A stretch of 64,000 bases of DNA from JADMIH01 sp035274425 (GTDB taxonomy: Bacteria > Chloroflexota > Chloroflexia > QHBQ01 > JADMIH01), in the NCBI GenBank assembly GCA_035274425.1, contig DATEOC010000059.1, positions 124,001 through 188,000 of the forward strand, given 5' to 3'. The notes beneath the pieces are model-generated. The model did not search any database, had not been told where the DNA came from, and was given only the letters and a program-made list of their open reading frames with translations. The position numbers were made by a program, and so were the translations under genes. This document shows, piece by piece, positions 1 through 8,687 of the stretch; position 1 is the stretch's first letter; the number at the start of each line of letters is the position of its first letter.

Positions 1-582
1 TGAGTGGTCATCCGGTGGGGCATGACGGGACTTGATGAACGTTAGCTTCCATTTGCCGAGAGAAATGCTTTCGTCAGGGGTGACCTTAAGCATGCGATCT
101 TCAGACATGCCTAGCCCTCGCCCGATATTAAGCGTCGATTCGGAGCCAATCAACATCGCGCCGGTCTGCGTCGCGGTGAGTGGGGCGTCCATCGCGTGGT
201 CGTAGTGAGAGTGCAAGGGGATAACGGCAGCGAGTTTCTCAACGCCGAGACGCTTCAGCCCCTGCTCAATGGCCGCTCGGTCAGGCTCGATTTTCGTTAA
301 GCCTACACGAAGCCACGAGGGCCGCGTGAAGAAACCGTCGGTCATCCACGCAGTCTCGCCGTCGTTAAAGACGAGCGTCGAGACGCCAGCGAAGCGAACG
401 GTAATCGGCGCATCGGACGACGCCTGCGGCATGGTAAGTGCGTCATACGCCTCGAGCGACGGCCGACTGTTTAGCCAGCTGTACACGACGATAGCGCTCG
501 GCACTAACAACACCAGCGCTAGCGCTAGCGCGACGAGCTTCATGCGACGGTGGTTTACTACTTTCAGTGCCCCGTATCTCAT
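1..582 (-). CDS. MBL-fold metallo-hydrolase, cut by left edge
   Basis: Reading the minus strand from ATG at 582 gives 194 residues with no stop before the window edge. An N-terminal hydrophobic segment (about residues 14-36) suggests a membrane anchor or signal peptide. The zinc-binding signature HSHYDH lies about 130 residues in, preceded by a strand-rich stretch (VRFAGVSTLVFNDG) typical of the start of the metallo-beta-lactamase fold. The C-terminal part, with the remaining metal ligands, is missing. Substrate cannot be told; the family includes lactonases, phosphodiesterases and other hydrolases. An exported or membrane-tethered location is inferred from the N-terminus. Confidence 0.8.
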   Translation of the reverse strand, partial: MRYGALKVVNHRRMKLVALALALVLLVPSAIVVYSWLNSRPSLEAYDALTMPQASSDAPITVRFAGVSTLVFNDGETAWMTDGFFTRPSWLRVGLTKIEPDRAAIEQGLKRLGVEKLAAVIPLHSHYDHAMDAPLTATQTGAMLIGSESTLNIGRGLGMSEDRMLKVTPDESISLGKWKLTFIKSRHAPPDDHS

Positions 583-924
583 AGGCGTCTCTCTATAACT
601 TCTTCTCTCCTCCCGACCTAGCAGGTTTGCATGCGCACGGCGCTTACACTGGGGAATTGGAGGTCTGTAGTCTGCGCTACATACCTACAAAACTGTAGTA
701 TAACCTTACGGTGATGTGCTCATCCATACACCACTCTGGGAGACAGATTCAGTTATTACTATGGGTCGGCGCCTTGATGCCACTGTTGCATTATCACCTT
801 CCGACACCACTCTTCTCACTCTCATCCCAATCAACGCAACTAGACCCGACAAAGAGGAACGCCCTCCTTGTCGGGTCTAGCTCTACCTTTTACAACCGCT
901 ACCGCCGCACTATATATCTACCGC
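583..924. other. intergenic region without a convincing gene
   Basis: This stretch of about 340 bases lies between the starts of the minus-strand MBL gene and the end of the next minus-strand gene. It holds a strong hairpin (840-880) and AT-rich sequence around 685-715 that may contain the promoter of the MBL gene. Open frames crossing it have no family resemblance and no ribosome binding site. Confidence 0.5.
840..880 (-). terminator. 13-bp stem hairpin after the propeller-like gene
   Basis: CTAGACCCGACAA pairs perfectly with TTGTCGGGTCTAG around a 15-nt loop. It lies about 45 nt beyond the stop of the minus-strand gene ending at 925. There is no clean T-run after it on the minus strand, so it may act as a weak or factor-assisted terminator or as an mRNA 3' end stabiliser. 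Confidence 0.5.
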
Positions 925-2226
925 TTAACGCGTACAGGGGTCACTATAGTGCACAAAGAAGAGGCCGTCGGTATAGTTGTACCCCGCTGCCCACACATCG
1001 GTCGAGGATGCAGCGTCCACCGCCGTCAGGAAGTCCGGTGCCGTACCCCAGTCGCGCTCAACCTGGTTCCACTGCGTGCCGTCCCAGTGTATCATCAGCG
1101 GCACGGTGCCGCCTACGGCGAGAGATTCATAATAACCCACCGCCCATACATCGTTGGACGATATCGCCACCACGTCGTTCAGGTTGATCGAGTTATTGCC
1201 TGGTTCGGGGGGTGTCACCTCGCTCCAGAAGCTCCCGTTCCAGTGCATAGTAATGTGGTAAAGCTCGTTGCTCCCCACGGCCCAAACGTCGTTGCTCGAC
1301 ACCGCCGATACCGAGTTGAGCTGGTTGAAGGACCCGCTTGGCACCACGCTCCAGCTGGTCCCGTTCCAGTGTATCGTCAGCGTCCGCGTCTGGCTGGCGG
1401 GGGCGTTCTGAGCCATAGAATAACCTACCGCCCAGATGTCGTTGGCCGAGATCGCATCTACCGAAGTCAGCACGTTAGAGAAGAAACCCGTGTTCGGGCT
1501 GGGCACCTGGCTCCACGATTTGCCATTCCAGTGTGCGACGAACATCTGGAAAGGATAAGGCGGTCCGCTCCGGAAATATCCTACCGCCCACGCGTCGTCA
1601 GCCGACACCGCTTTTACGTCCAGCAGATAGTTCTCGTTCGTACCGGGGTTCGGGGTGGCCACGATGCTCCACTGCGTACCGTCCCAGTGCAGCGCCAGCG
1701 TGCGAGCATTATGGGTACCGATGGCCCAGATATCGCTCGCGGAGACGGCTGAAACCTTGAAGAGATAAGCAGACCCTGTACCGACATTGGGGCTGGGCAC
1801 GATAGTCCACTGCGTGCCATTCCAGTGCTCGATTAGCGTTCGAGCTATGGTCCCCTCATAGGCAAGCCCAACCGCCCAGATGTCATTGGCCGATACTACC
1901 TCTATCCCGTACAGGGCACTTCCCGGATGGGCGGCGGGAACCTCGCGCCAAAGCAGACCGCAGCTAGGAACGGGTGTGTTCGTCGGCCTGCTCGTCGGCG
2001 TATTCATAGGCGTAGGGGTGCGAGTGGGTGTGCGCGTCGGCGTGCGGGTGGACGTTGGCCGCGGGCGCATCGGTTCTGCTACTACGGCATCCCCGGCTGC
2101 TTGACCCGAAGATGACTCCGCTGTCACCGCCGCTGCCGCCCCCGGCGCAGTCAGGTACGCCAGGCTCGCAAGCAGCACTAATAACCCCACTAACATAGCC
2201 ATTACCTGGATCGATCTCCTTCTCAC
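925..2226 (-). CDS. secreted seven-repeat beta-propeller-like protein
   Basis: 433 residues from a GTG start with GGAGG seven bases upstream. The N-terminus is a signal peptide (RRR, then a hydrophobic core to about residue 30). Residues ~55-90 are a Thr/Pro/Arg linker. The rest contains seven copies of a ~45-residue unit with the core SANDIWAVG and a second strand of the type HWNGTQWSIVPSPN. Seven units suggest a closed seven-bladed propeller. No catalytic residues are recognisable. Extracellular binding or surface display is an inference; the Thr/Pro linker may span the cell wall. Function unknown. Confidence 0.8.
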   Translation of the reverse strand: MRRRSIQVMAMLVGLLVLLASLAYLTAPGAAAAVTAESSSGQAAGDAVVAEPMRPRPTSTRTPTRTPTRTPTPMNTPTSRPTNTPVPSCGLLWREVPAAHPGSALYGIEVVSANDIWAVGLAYEGTIARTLIEHWNGTQWTIVPSPNVGTGSAYLFKVSAVSASDIWAIGTHNARTLALHWDGTQWSIVATPNPGTNENYLLDVKAVSADDAWAVGYFRSGPPYPFQMFVAHWNGKSWSQVPSPNTGFFSNVLTSVDAISANDIWAVGYSMAQNAPASQTRTLTIHWNGTSWSVVPSGSFNQLNSVSAVSSNDVWAVGSNELYHITMHWNGSFWSEVTPPEPGNNSINLNDVVAISSNDVWAVGYYESLAVGGTVPLMIHWDGTQWNQVERDWGTAPDFLTAVDAASSTDVWAAGYNYTDGLFFVHYSDPCTR

Positions 2227-2344
2227 GTCGAACCTCCTTATCGCTAACTACGCAAACACAATAGTCAACTCCGGACATGGTGCGACGCATCATCAGGTTG
2301 GATGTTGCCGGTATAGGATATATACGAGAGGGGGTTACACTGGA

Positions 2345-4969
2345 CTACTTGCCTGACCAGGGAGTCTCACAACCAGGGAAGAAGGTATTGGTTACTATCT
2401 TAGAAGCCTGTCCCCTCGTCACGTTATTGAAGGGGCGGAAGTATGGGCGGTTCTGGTCATCGCATGGCTCTGTGGGTACCGTGCCACATTCATAGCCTCC
2501 CATCACTCCCAGGGAGGATAGCTGCTCTATCCATAAGTAGAAGGTGCTGTCTGGCTCTACATCTGCGTATCTCTGCCCTGTGGGTGTGCCGGTGATTTGG
2601 GCAGCAGAGGCTACTATCTTAGCTAGCTGCCCCCTCGTGGCGTTCGCATTGGGCCTGAAGTACGGTTTGTTGTCCGCACCGCATGGTTCTCCCACGCCAC
2701 CACAGATGTACCCGCCCATGTGCCCTCGCCTGCTCAGCCTGTTTATCCAGACATAGAAGGTGTTAGAGGGAGGTACATCCTCATAAAGCTGATCTCCTGG
2801 GCTTTCGTTGAAGCCTGCCGCATTGGAGACGACCTTAGTTATCTGGCCCCTGGTGATCTCATTATTAGGGTGGAACGTGCCATCAGAGTACCCGCCCAGG
2901 ATACCGTGGCAGGCAAGGCACCTGATGTTGGCGTAGAAGGTATTGCTTGTAGGCACGTCGGTGAAGCTGACCGTGCAGGCTGTGGCTGTTGGTGGTGCAA
3001 TGGTGCGTGTGGCGGTAGAGGTAACTGGTACTGCAGTAGAAGCTGATGCTGTGGTTGTGGGAGCTGCGGGTGTCGGTGTACCGGTTCGCGTGGGTACCAC
3101 CGCTGTGTTAGTGGAGGTAGCGGGTCCAGTTGAAGCCGTAGTCGTCGGAGCCGCCACTGTAGCAGTAGCCGTCGCGGGTACCGGCGTGTTGGTACCGGGA
3201 GTTGGTGTAATCCCTGGAAGAACGTCGAGGAAGGCGGCAGAGATAGGGCCCCAGCTCTGGTGGCCCTCGTAGTCGTTGGTGCCTCGCCCCCGCACGAGTA
3301 TGAGGTGCCGCCCCACGCCGAGAGTGCCGGTAGCTATCATCGCCTCTACCCCCTCTGTGGGAGAGTTGTAGCTGCCATCACTGGCGGCCATCGGGAAGGG
3401 GGTGCCTCCAGCCCAGGGCGGCGTGTCTACGTAATATTCGGCGGCAGCCACGTTCTGCAGATAAGCGTTGCCTGTCCAGGCATAGTTTATTGTCGAGGTG
3501 AGGACTGACGGGGTGCCCTGGGTCACAGTCATAGGTGTGGACGTGACCAGATTGGCGTCAGGCCCACGAGTGAGCAAGTATGGCATGCGGGCTATCTTTG
3601 CTTGATAGATGAGCATGCCCTTATTTTCGGGCCATATACCCCTTGTGCTGCCGCACCCAGGATTGTCCAGGCACGAATACTGAGGCGTCTGGACGTGGCC
3701 GCTCAACTCGGTCGTAAAGCCGGGTATGCCCAACTCGCCGTACGACCAGTCGAGCGTGGCACCATCCACGCGATAAAGACAGTTTGACGGCTGGCACGAC
3801 TCATAGCCGTTCCCATCTGCATTGAGGGCGGACATATGAGCGCCGATATTTCCGATGTCGGCGTTGTTGGGTGAGGGCTGTTCGGTCCACCCCCACGCGT
3901 ACAGATTGAGCTCAGCATTGGTGTGCATGCTCTGGTATATGCCGGTGGTAGTGATTGGCGCAGCGTCGGTGTTATTCGGCCCGCGCTGGTCGGGGATGAT
4001 CTGCTGTATCTTTGCCATGATCGCCTGCGTCTCTACCTCGGAACCTGCTGAAGGCCCACGGTAGGTATTGTCGCACGGCTGGCCGCTGGAACCCATACAG
4101 CAGCCCCACTTGAATGGGAAATTGCGGTTGAGGTCGGTGCCGAACACCTCAAATGTGGCGCAGCCATCGTCGTTATCGGCATTCTTTCGTTGTGCGTATG
4201 GCGCGCTACCCCCGGATGACACTATGTGGTGTCCGTCCGGGTTGAGCACCGGCATCACCCATATCTCGTGGTTATCTACCAGCCAGTGCGCGTCAGGGTT
4301 ACTGTTGTAGCCGTCGAGGAGCCAATTGATGAAGCGAATAGCCACTTCAGGGGTGGCTATCTCGTTGGGGTGTATGCCCGCATCGAGCCAGAAGACCGGC
4401 TTTGGTCCGGTGATGCTGCGATTGGTGATCCGCAGCACCGACAGGTCATAGCCGTTCCAGCTATTCGGCTGTGTGCATTGCCCTGGGTGCGTCTTGCACC
4501 AGGAGTCGCCTATGTCTATCTTCTCAGCCAAAGCCGGATAGGTGGATACCTTCTGGTCAAGGAAGGTTTCGATCTCTTGCGTAGTCAGGTAACCACCATA
4601 AAAGGGGTTCGGGATAGAGAGATCAGGGTTGGCTTGCTTCGTCAGTTCGTGGTCGACTTCGACACGGATACCACGCCTCATAAGATCGTGATATGTAGCC
4701 GAAGTTGAGTAGACGGTAAGGAACCCGCCGAGGGTAGCAATCTCTTCAGCCCCCAGTTCGTAGGCCAGAAGATCGCGCTCTGCGTGGTCGCGGAAATAGA
4801 CCCGTAGCGCCAGTACTTCGGAGCGTGCCTCTACACCCGTGGACGGATCGCTCAACGGCGCAGCGGCACTACCTAGCAAAGGAGTCGGACCCGCTCCCAC
4901 CAGTACAAGAGCCATCAGAATTAGCATACCAACAATCTGGTAAACCGGCTGCAATGGCTTCACAGACAT
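2345..4969 (-). CDS. secreted M14 zinc carboxypeptidase with C-terminal SLH-like repeats
   Basis: 874 residues from ATG at 4969, which has GAGGAG six bases upstream; upstream in-frame ATGs lack such a site. A signal peptide (residues 1-37) precedes an M14 peptidase domain. It shows zinc ligands H200 and E203 (HPNE), the substrate-binding DLNRNF motif near 280, third ligand H349 (SMHTN) and general base E421 (TTELSG). A Thr/Pro/Ala linker (~640-715) leads to three repeats with FxDVxxxxxFYxxI and TRGQxxKIV, like S-layer homology units used for wall attachment. It probably trims peptides outside the cell while tethered to the envelope. Stop-to-start distance from the Imm-5-like gene upstream is 47 nt. 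Confidence 0.9.
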   Translation of the reverse strand: MSVKPLQPVYQIVGMLILMALVLVGAGPTPLLGSAAAPLSDPSTGVEARSEVLALRVYFRDHAERDLLAYELGAEEIATLGGFLTVYSTSATYHDLMRRGIRVEVDHELTKQANPDLSIPNPFYGGYLTTQEIETFLDQKVSTYPALAEKIDIGDSWCKTHPGQCTQPNSWNGYDLSVLRITNRSITGPKPVFWLDAGIHPNEIATPEVAIRFINWLLDGYNSNPDAHWLVDNHEIWVMPVLNPDGHHIVSSGGSAPYAQRKNADNDDGCATFEVFGTDLNRNFPFKWGCCMGSSGQPCDNTYRGPSAGSEVETQAIMAKIQQIIPDQRGPNNTDAAPITTTGIYQSMHTNAELNLYAWGWTEQPSPNNADIGNIGAHMSALNADGNGYESCQPSNCLYRVDGATLDWSYGELGIPGFTTELSGHVQTPQYSCLDNPGCGSTRGIWPENKGMLIYQAKIARMPYLLTRGPDANLVTSTPMTVTQGTPSVLTSTINYAWTGNAYLQNVAAAEYYVDTPPWAGGTPFPMAASDGSYNSPTEGVEAMIATGTLGVGRHLILVRGRGTNDYEGHQSWGPISAAFLDVLPGITPTPGTNTPVPATATATVAAPTTTASTGPATSTNTAVVPTRTGTPTPAAPTTTASASTAVPVTSTATRTIAPPTATACTVSFTDVPTSNTFYANIRCLACHGILGGYSDGTFHPNNEITRGQITKVVSNAAGFNESPGDQLYEDVPPSNTFYVWINRLSRRGHMGGYICGGVGEPCGADNKPYFRPNANATRGQLAKIVASAAQITGTPTGQRYADVEPDSTFYLWIEQLSSLGVMGGYECGTVPTEPCDDQNRPYFRPFNNVTRGQASKIVTNTFFPGCETPWSGK

Positions 4970-5016
4970 AGCGCTCCTCTGATTCATGAGCAGTGCTGGC
5001 ACACGGCAGTCGCCCA

Positions 5017-5532
5017 TCAACAGTCGAATACAGACCAGCAGATGTCGTTTCGCAACCGCTGATCGTCCAGGACAAGGTCGCGAATCGCATCCGGCAGTTG
5101 GTCGCGCTGCCAGCGGCACTCGAGTCGGCCGGTACTCTCGCCCTCGCCTTCAGGCGCAGCCGCGCGCGCCGCCTTGATCGCGTAGGCTGCGGCACCGAGC
5201 TCGTGCGCGGCGACGTGCGCGACCACCGCCGCCTGACCGGCAGCATATGCGGCATGACGCGCCGCGCCGCTCATATCCCTGGCCGCCCCCATCGCCGCAC
5301 CTCCCGCCGCGCGGGCCTGGGACATCTTGATCTCGCCGCGCGCCCATGCCCGAGCCTGCTCAATTGCGTGACGCGGCCGCGAGTCCGAAGGCACAGCCTG
5401 CTCGAAGAGGTGCAGGACGTGCGCCGCACACGCGGCCGCCCACGAGGCGAGAAGGTGATGGTCTGAATCGGTGAGCGTCCCACCGCGGCGGATGGTGATG
5501 AAGCGAGTGTCGCGATCTTTGGGGAGGATCAT
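5017..5532 (-). CDS. Imm-5-like putative immunity protein
   Basis: 171 residues from ATG at 5532 (AAAGG seven bases upstream; a longer in-frame reading to 5577 lacks a site). The N-terminus FITIRRGGTLTDSDHHLLASWAA and the following alanine-rich helices with regularly spaced His residues resemble the Imm-5-like family, proposed to protect cells from colicin-like toxins. No toxin gene sits beside it here, so the immunity role is only by resemblance. It is cytoplasmic (no signal or membrane segment) and could be co-transcribed with the carboxypeptidase 47 nt downstream. Confidence 0.65.
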   Translation of the reverse strand: MILPKDRDTRFITIRRGGTLTDSDHHLLASWAAACAAHVLHLFEQAVPSDSRPRHAIEQARAWARGEIKMSQARAAGGAAMGAARDMSGAARHAAYAAGQAAVVAHVAAHELGAAAYAIKAARAAAPEGEGESTGRLECRWQRDQLPDAIRDLVLDDQRLRNDICWSVFDC

Positions 5533-5604
5533 GCTGTACCTTTCATGAACACAAATTTTAACATCCCTTACCTTCATCTATATTGTAACCCATTCATTCG
5601 ATAT

Positions 5605-5730
5605 TCATTCAGAGCGCGAAGGCCCATGAGTTCTGAATCTCACGGTTATCTGCCGCACAGCCTCATGAGAAACATCGTAGAGCTTTGCTAGCTCCCGAAG
5701 GCTTTGGCCATTAGCCTGCTCGTTGCTCAC
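5605..5730 (-). pseudogene. helix-turn-helix fragment
   Basis: On the minus strand a 41-codon frame reads SLRELAKLYDVSHEAVRQIT, a recognisable helix-turn-helix like those in resolvases and transposon-borne regulators, ending at TGA 5605-5607. An in-frame TAG lies four codons before the only possible start (GTG at 5730), and no ribosome binding site is present. It is therefore probably the broken end of a larger DNA-binding protein, though a tiny functional peptide cannot be excluded. It sits between the Imm-5-like gene and the Abi_C gene, which fits a small accessory patch. Confidence 0.4.
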
Positions 5731-5783
5731 CGATGTATAATGCTATTATCGGACCATATCGAGCTTGTTCATAGGGAGTTACA

Positions 5784-6533
5784 GTGGTCACTTCTGAGAA
5801 GGAGTTACTGAGCAAGGTAGAGGCCTTTAAGGATATTGCTCTCGCCTATGCACAGGGGGGCAAGGTAGAGGAGAGTGAATACAGGACATTAAGACACGCG
5901 GTGCTCAATGAACACCGATTAGCCTCGCACCTTCCGGCCTTCGTGCGCACATGCAGAAATCTAAGTGAATACTGGGATTTTATTAGTGGTAGTGGCCGCA
6001 GCACGTACGCTTCGCGTCGTGAGTTCCTCCGCGAACAGTTCGACCCCATTATTACTCAGTTAGAAAGCGGGCCACTAATGCCACCGGACGATTTGGTGTC
6101 AGCGGCTCTGTCCATTGTGGACTCGGAACACGTTAGCGCCGCCTGGTCTAAAGCCCTGGAGCGGAGAAATGCAGACTCTGATGGTGCGATAACAGCAGCG
6201 CGCACCTTAGTCGAGACGGTATGCAAGTATATCTTGGATGAGGCAAGTGTAGCATATGACGACAAGGATGACCTGCCCAAACTATACCATAAAGCCGCTG
6301 AGCAGTTGAAGCTCGCGCCCAGCCAGCATACCGAGCAAGCGTTCAAACAGATATTAGGCGGGTGCCAAACAGTAGTTAATGAACTGGCGGGACTTCGGAA
6401 CCGCCTGAGCGATGCCCACGGCAAAGGCAAATTGGCGGCACGACCAGCCCCTCGGCATGCTGAACTTGCTGTAAACCTTGCTGGCACAATGGCAACATTT
6501 CTGATCAGCACTTGGGAAGCCCGCAAAGCCTAA
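5784..6533 (+). CDS. abortive infection family protein (Abi_C-like)
   Basis: 249 residues from GTG at 5784 with AGGGAG six bases upstream. The C-terminal half (about 135-246) matches the Abi_C pattern: AITAARTLVETVCKYIL, then DDKDDLPKLYHKAAEQL, then the LRNRLSDAHGKG block and a final helix. The N-terminal ~120 residues are helical and family-specific. Proteins with this domain are associated with phage resistance, usually of unknown mechanism; a nucleic-acid target is often suspected but nothing here shows it. The gene stands alone, next to an HTH fragment and a tRNA-like relic, which suggests acquisition by transfer. Confidence 0.8.
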   Translation: MVTSEKELLSKVEAFKDIALAYAQGGKVEESEYRTLRHAVLNEHRLASHLPAFVRTCRNLSEYWDFISGSGRSTYASRREFLREQFDPIITQLESGPLMPPDDLVSAALSIVDSEHVSAAWSKALERRNADSDGAITAARTLVETVCKYILDEASVAYDDKDDLPKLYHKAAEQLKLAPSQHTEQAFKQILGGCQTVVNELAGLRNRLSDAHGKGKLAARPAPRHAELAVNLAGTMATFLISTWEARKA

Positions 6534-6553
6534 GCAGCAGAATAAGGTAATGA

Positions 6554-6620
6554 TGTAGCGTCCTAACATGCGACCCTGGCAAGGCTGAGAAGATCGTCGG
6601 TTCGAATCCCGTCGCTTCCG
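6554..6620 (+). pseudogene. tRNA-like relic (3' half)
   Basis: The stretch contains GTAGC...CATGCGACC, a 7-nt loop CTGGCAA that would give anticodon GGC, and a T-arm-like GGTTCGAATCCC followed by GCTTCC. T-stem pairing is poor and no correctly spaced 5' acceptor strand exists; the nearest GGAAGC is at 6515, inside the Abi gene. It looks like a decayed or partial tRNA, as left beside integration sites, rather than a working tRNA. Confidence 0.3.
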
Positions 6621-6634
6621 TTCCCGGCGTGTGC

Positions 6635-6663
6635 TTGACACGCACAGCCCCGTGCCATATAAT
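6635..6663 (+). promoter_or_regulatory. consensus sigma70-type promoter for yceD-rpmF
   Basis: TTGACA (6635-6640) and TATAAT (6658-6663) are both perfect consensus boxes separated by exactly 17 bases. Transcription would start near 6670, giving a leader of about 30 nt before the YceD start at 6699. This is the strongest promoter seen in the window and fits a ribosomal-protein operon. Confidence 0.85.
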
Positions 6664-6698
6664 AGTTTGGTTGACTCCAAAATAGGACGTTTTTTTCG

Positions 6699-7316
6699 AT
6701 GGACGCTTATACATCTAATCCTGACCTCATTTTCAACATCGCGCAACTGCTCAAGGAACCCGTCGGGTCTACCCGCAGACTTGAGCTGGTGACGCCGGAG
6801 CTTACTCTTTACGACGAAACTGGCAACGGGTCTACTCAGGGCCAGGCAAAGATTGAAGCGCGACGAGTCGAAGGCAACGTCAAAGTCACAACGTTGCGAG
6901 ATGCCGTGCTCGTCCAGGGGGACGTATCAGCCGACGTAGGACTGGAGTGCAGCCGCTGCCTCGAAATGTTTGACTTGCCTGTCGAGGCCACCCTTGAAGA
7001 GCAGTTTGAGCCGACGATTGACGTGTATACAGGCACTCCCGTGCGCCGCGCCGAGGATGAGCATAACGACACAGCCTTTGAAATTGACGCAAACCACATG
7101 ATGGACCTCACCGAGCCGGTGCGGCAGGCGCTCCTGGTGGCCCTGCCAATGAAGCCCCTCTGCCGTGAGGACTGTGCAGGCATCTGCACACAGTGTGGGG
7201 CTAATCGCAATGAGACCCAGTGCGGGCACACTGAAGAGACGGTTGATGATCGCTGGTCCGGCCTCCGGTCCCTCCGCTTAGAGGACTTCCCGGCGAGCCA
7301 AAATAGAGCTAATTGA
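6699..7316 (+). CDS. yceD: YceD/DUF177 family protein
   Basis: 205 residues. It shows the DUF177 layout: a beta-rich N-terminal half with the LECSRCLEMF cysteine pair, an acidic middle, and the C-terminal metal-binding block PLCREDCAGICTQCGAN...CGH. In bacteria the gene lies directly before rpmF, as here, and YceD is linked to 23S rRNA accumulation and ribosome biogenesis. It is cytoplasmic. It starts about 30 nt after a consensus promoter and probably heads the yceD-rpmF-fabH-fabD transcript. Family and neighbour agree, so the call is firm; the exact molecular role remains poorly known in general. Confidence 0.9.
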   Translation: MDAYTSNPDLIFNIAQLLKEPVGSTRRLELVTPELTLYDETGNGSTQGQAKIEARRVEGNVKVTTLRDAVLVQGDVSADVGLECSRCLEMFDLPVEATLEEQFEPTIDVYTGTPVRRAEDEHNDTAFEIDANHMMDLTEPVRQALLVALPMKPLCREDCAGICTQCGANRNETQCGHTEETVDDRWSGLRSLRLEDFPASQNRAN

Positions 7317-7321
7317 CAAAA

Positions 7322-7386
7322 GTAGCCGGTGGCTGATAGCTAGTTCGTCCTTCGTCCTTCGTCTTTCGTCCAGCGTCACCAGCTAC
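7322..7386. repeat. TTCGTCC heptamer array inside an imperfect inverted repeat
   Basis: Three to four TTCGTCC/TTCGTCT units (about 7346-7371) are flanked by AGTAGCCGGTGGCTG and CAGCGTCACCAGCTACT, which can pair with few mismatches. The island fills most of the yceD-rpmF gap and ends about 15 nt before the rpmF ribosome binding site, so folding could affect rpmF expression. Confidence 0.75.
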
Positions 7387-7415
7387 TAAACACCAAAAGA
7401 GGAGAATAGAGAGCT

Positions 7416-7613
7416 ATGGGTGCGACACCCAAACAACGGATTTCACGCAAGAGGCGCGGGGACCGCCGCAGCCAGCAGCATCTCAAGCCCGTGCAGCTTG
7501 TAGAATGCCCCCAGTGCCACAATCCACGCATGCCTCACCGCGTCTGCCCCATTTGCGGCACCTATCGCGGTCGCCAGGTGCTCGAAGTCAAGACGGCTGA
7601 GACGCCAGCTTAG
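7416..7613 (+). CDS. rpmF: 50S ribosomal protein L32
   Basis: 65 residues, typical length for L32. It starts with the conserved GATPKQRISRKRRGDRRSQ, followed by a zinc ribbon of two CxxC pairs (CPQC and CPIC). Start ATG has AGGAG about 12 bases upstream. It follows yceD, the classic arrangement, and precedes fabH, an order common in bacteria that couples ribosome and fatty acid synthesis. Its TAG stop overlaps the first base of a CAAAGTT-type repeat array. Confidence 0.97.
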   Translation: MGATPKQRISRKRRGDRRSQQHLKPVQLVECPQCHNPRMPHRVCPICGTYRGRQVLEVKTAETPA

Positions 7614-7670
7614 TTCAAGGTCCAAAGTTCAAAGCCACTTACAACTTTGAACCTTGAACTTTGAACTTTA
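7612..7670. repeat. inverted CAAAGTT/CTTTGAA heptamer arrays
   Basis: A left arm of three heptamers (7612-7634: AGTTCAAGG, TCCAAAG, TTCAAAG) and a right arm of nearly four (7643-7669, CTTTGAAC type) are inverted relative to each other around an 8-nt loop. They differ by three transitions over about 23 pairs. The hairpin occupies the rpmF-fabH gap. Confidence 0.85.
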
Positions 7671-7695
7671 TATGCGTAGAGGAGCTTAACGTACA

Positions 7696-8685
7696 GTGCC
7701 TAAGTTCGCGGCTATCACAGGCTGGGGTAGCGCGGTGCCTGAAAGGGTGCTGACCAATGCCGACCTCGCCAAGATTGTCGATACCTCGGACGAGTGGATA
7801 ACTACCCGCACAGGCATCCGCGAGCGCCACATACTCGCCCCAGACGAATCGACCTCTACACTGGCGATAGCGGCCTCGCGGAAGGCGCTTGAGCGTGCGG
7901 GCGTCTCCCCCTGGCAGGTGGAGCTGGTCATATGCTGCACCGCCAGCCCCGATTTCCTATTTCCAGCCACCGCCTGCCTGGTACAACACGAGATCGGCGC
8001 TGAGAACGCAGGCGCGTTTGACCTCGAAGCAGGTTGCTCAGGCTTTATATACGGCCTCTCCGTCGGCACTCAGTTCATCAAGTCCGGCGCGTACAAGACG
8101 GTCCTGGTGGTCGGTGCGGAGGCGCTCTCCCGCTTCATAGATTGGGAGGACCGTGCCACCTGCATACTCTTCGCTGATGGAGCAGGCGCTGTGCTGTTGC
8201 AGGCCACCGACCACAAGTGCGGCCTGCTTTCATTCGTGCTGGGGTCGCATGGCGTAGGGGCCGACCTCATCAAGCTCCCGGCTGGTGCCGCGGCCAACCC
8301 TGCAAGCGAGCAGACCCTTGCCGACCGGGGCCACTTCATCAAGATGAATGGCCAGGAGGTCTACCGCTTCGCCGTACGTATCATGGGCGACTCGGCGGTA
8401 GAGGCGCTTGAGAAAGCAGGCCTCGATTACGCCGACATCTCCCTCTTCGTGCCGCACCAGGCGAACCTCCGCATCATCAACTCTATCGCGGAGCGGCTGC
8501 GCCTCGACCCCGAAAAGGTCTTCATAGACATCGACAAGTACGGCAACACTTCTGCTGCCTCTATCCCTATAGCCCTCTGCGAAGCTATCGACCAGGGCAA
8601 GGTCAAGCCTGGCGATAACCTGCTATTCGTAGCGTTCGGGGCGGGCCTGACAAGCGCCGCAGCCATCGTCAAGTGGGGTTGCTAA
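7696..8685 (+). CDS. fabH: 3-oxoacyl-ACP synthase III
   Basis: 329 residues from GTG at 7696, with GAGGAG about ten bases upstream. FabH condenses acetyl-CoA (or a branched primer) with malonyl-ACP to start fatty acid elongation. The catalytic triad is visible: Cys114 in EAGCSGF, His254 in VPHQAN and Asn284 in YGNTSAAS. The N-terminal TGIRERHI and the C-terminal GAGLTSAA are family hallmarks. The stop lies two bases before the fabD start, so the two are translationally linked. Confidence 0.97.
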   Translation: MPKFAAITGWGSAVPERVLTNADLAKIVDTSDEWITTRTGIRERHILAPDESTSTLAIAASRKALERAGVSPWQVELVICCTASPDFLFPATACLVQHEIGAENAGAFDLEAGCSGFIYGLSVGTQFIKSGAYKTVLVVGAEALSRFIDWEDRATCILFADGAGAVLLQATDHKCGLLSFVLGSHGVGADLIKLPAGAAANPASEQTLADRGHFIKMNGQEVYRFAVRIMGDSAVEALEKAGLDYADISLFVPHQANLRIINSIAERLRLDPEKVFIDIDKYGNTSAASIPIALCEAIDQGKVKPGDNLLFVAFGAGLTSAAAIVKWGC

Positions 8686-8687
8686 TC

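Noticed and set aside
868..1752. A 294-codon open frame on the plus strand
   Set aside because: It is antisense to the seven-repeat secreted protein, has no family resemblance, and owes its length to the repetitive composition of the real gene.
2900..2945. A CLACH sequence in the carboxypeptidase, resembling a haem c attachment motif
   Set aside because: It lies in the first SLH-like repeat, where Cys and His fall at variable positions; no other cytochrome feature is present.
3270..4968. Several plus-strand frames within the carboxypeptidase gene
   Set aside because: They are shadows of the minus-strand gene, with no start signals and unusual composition.
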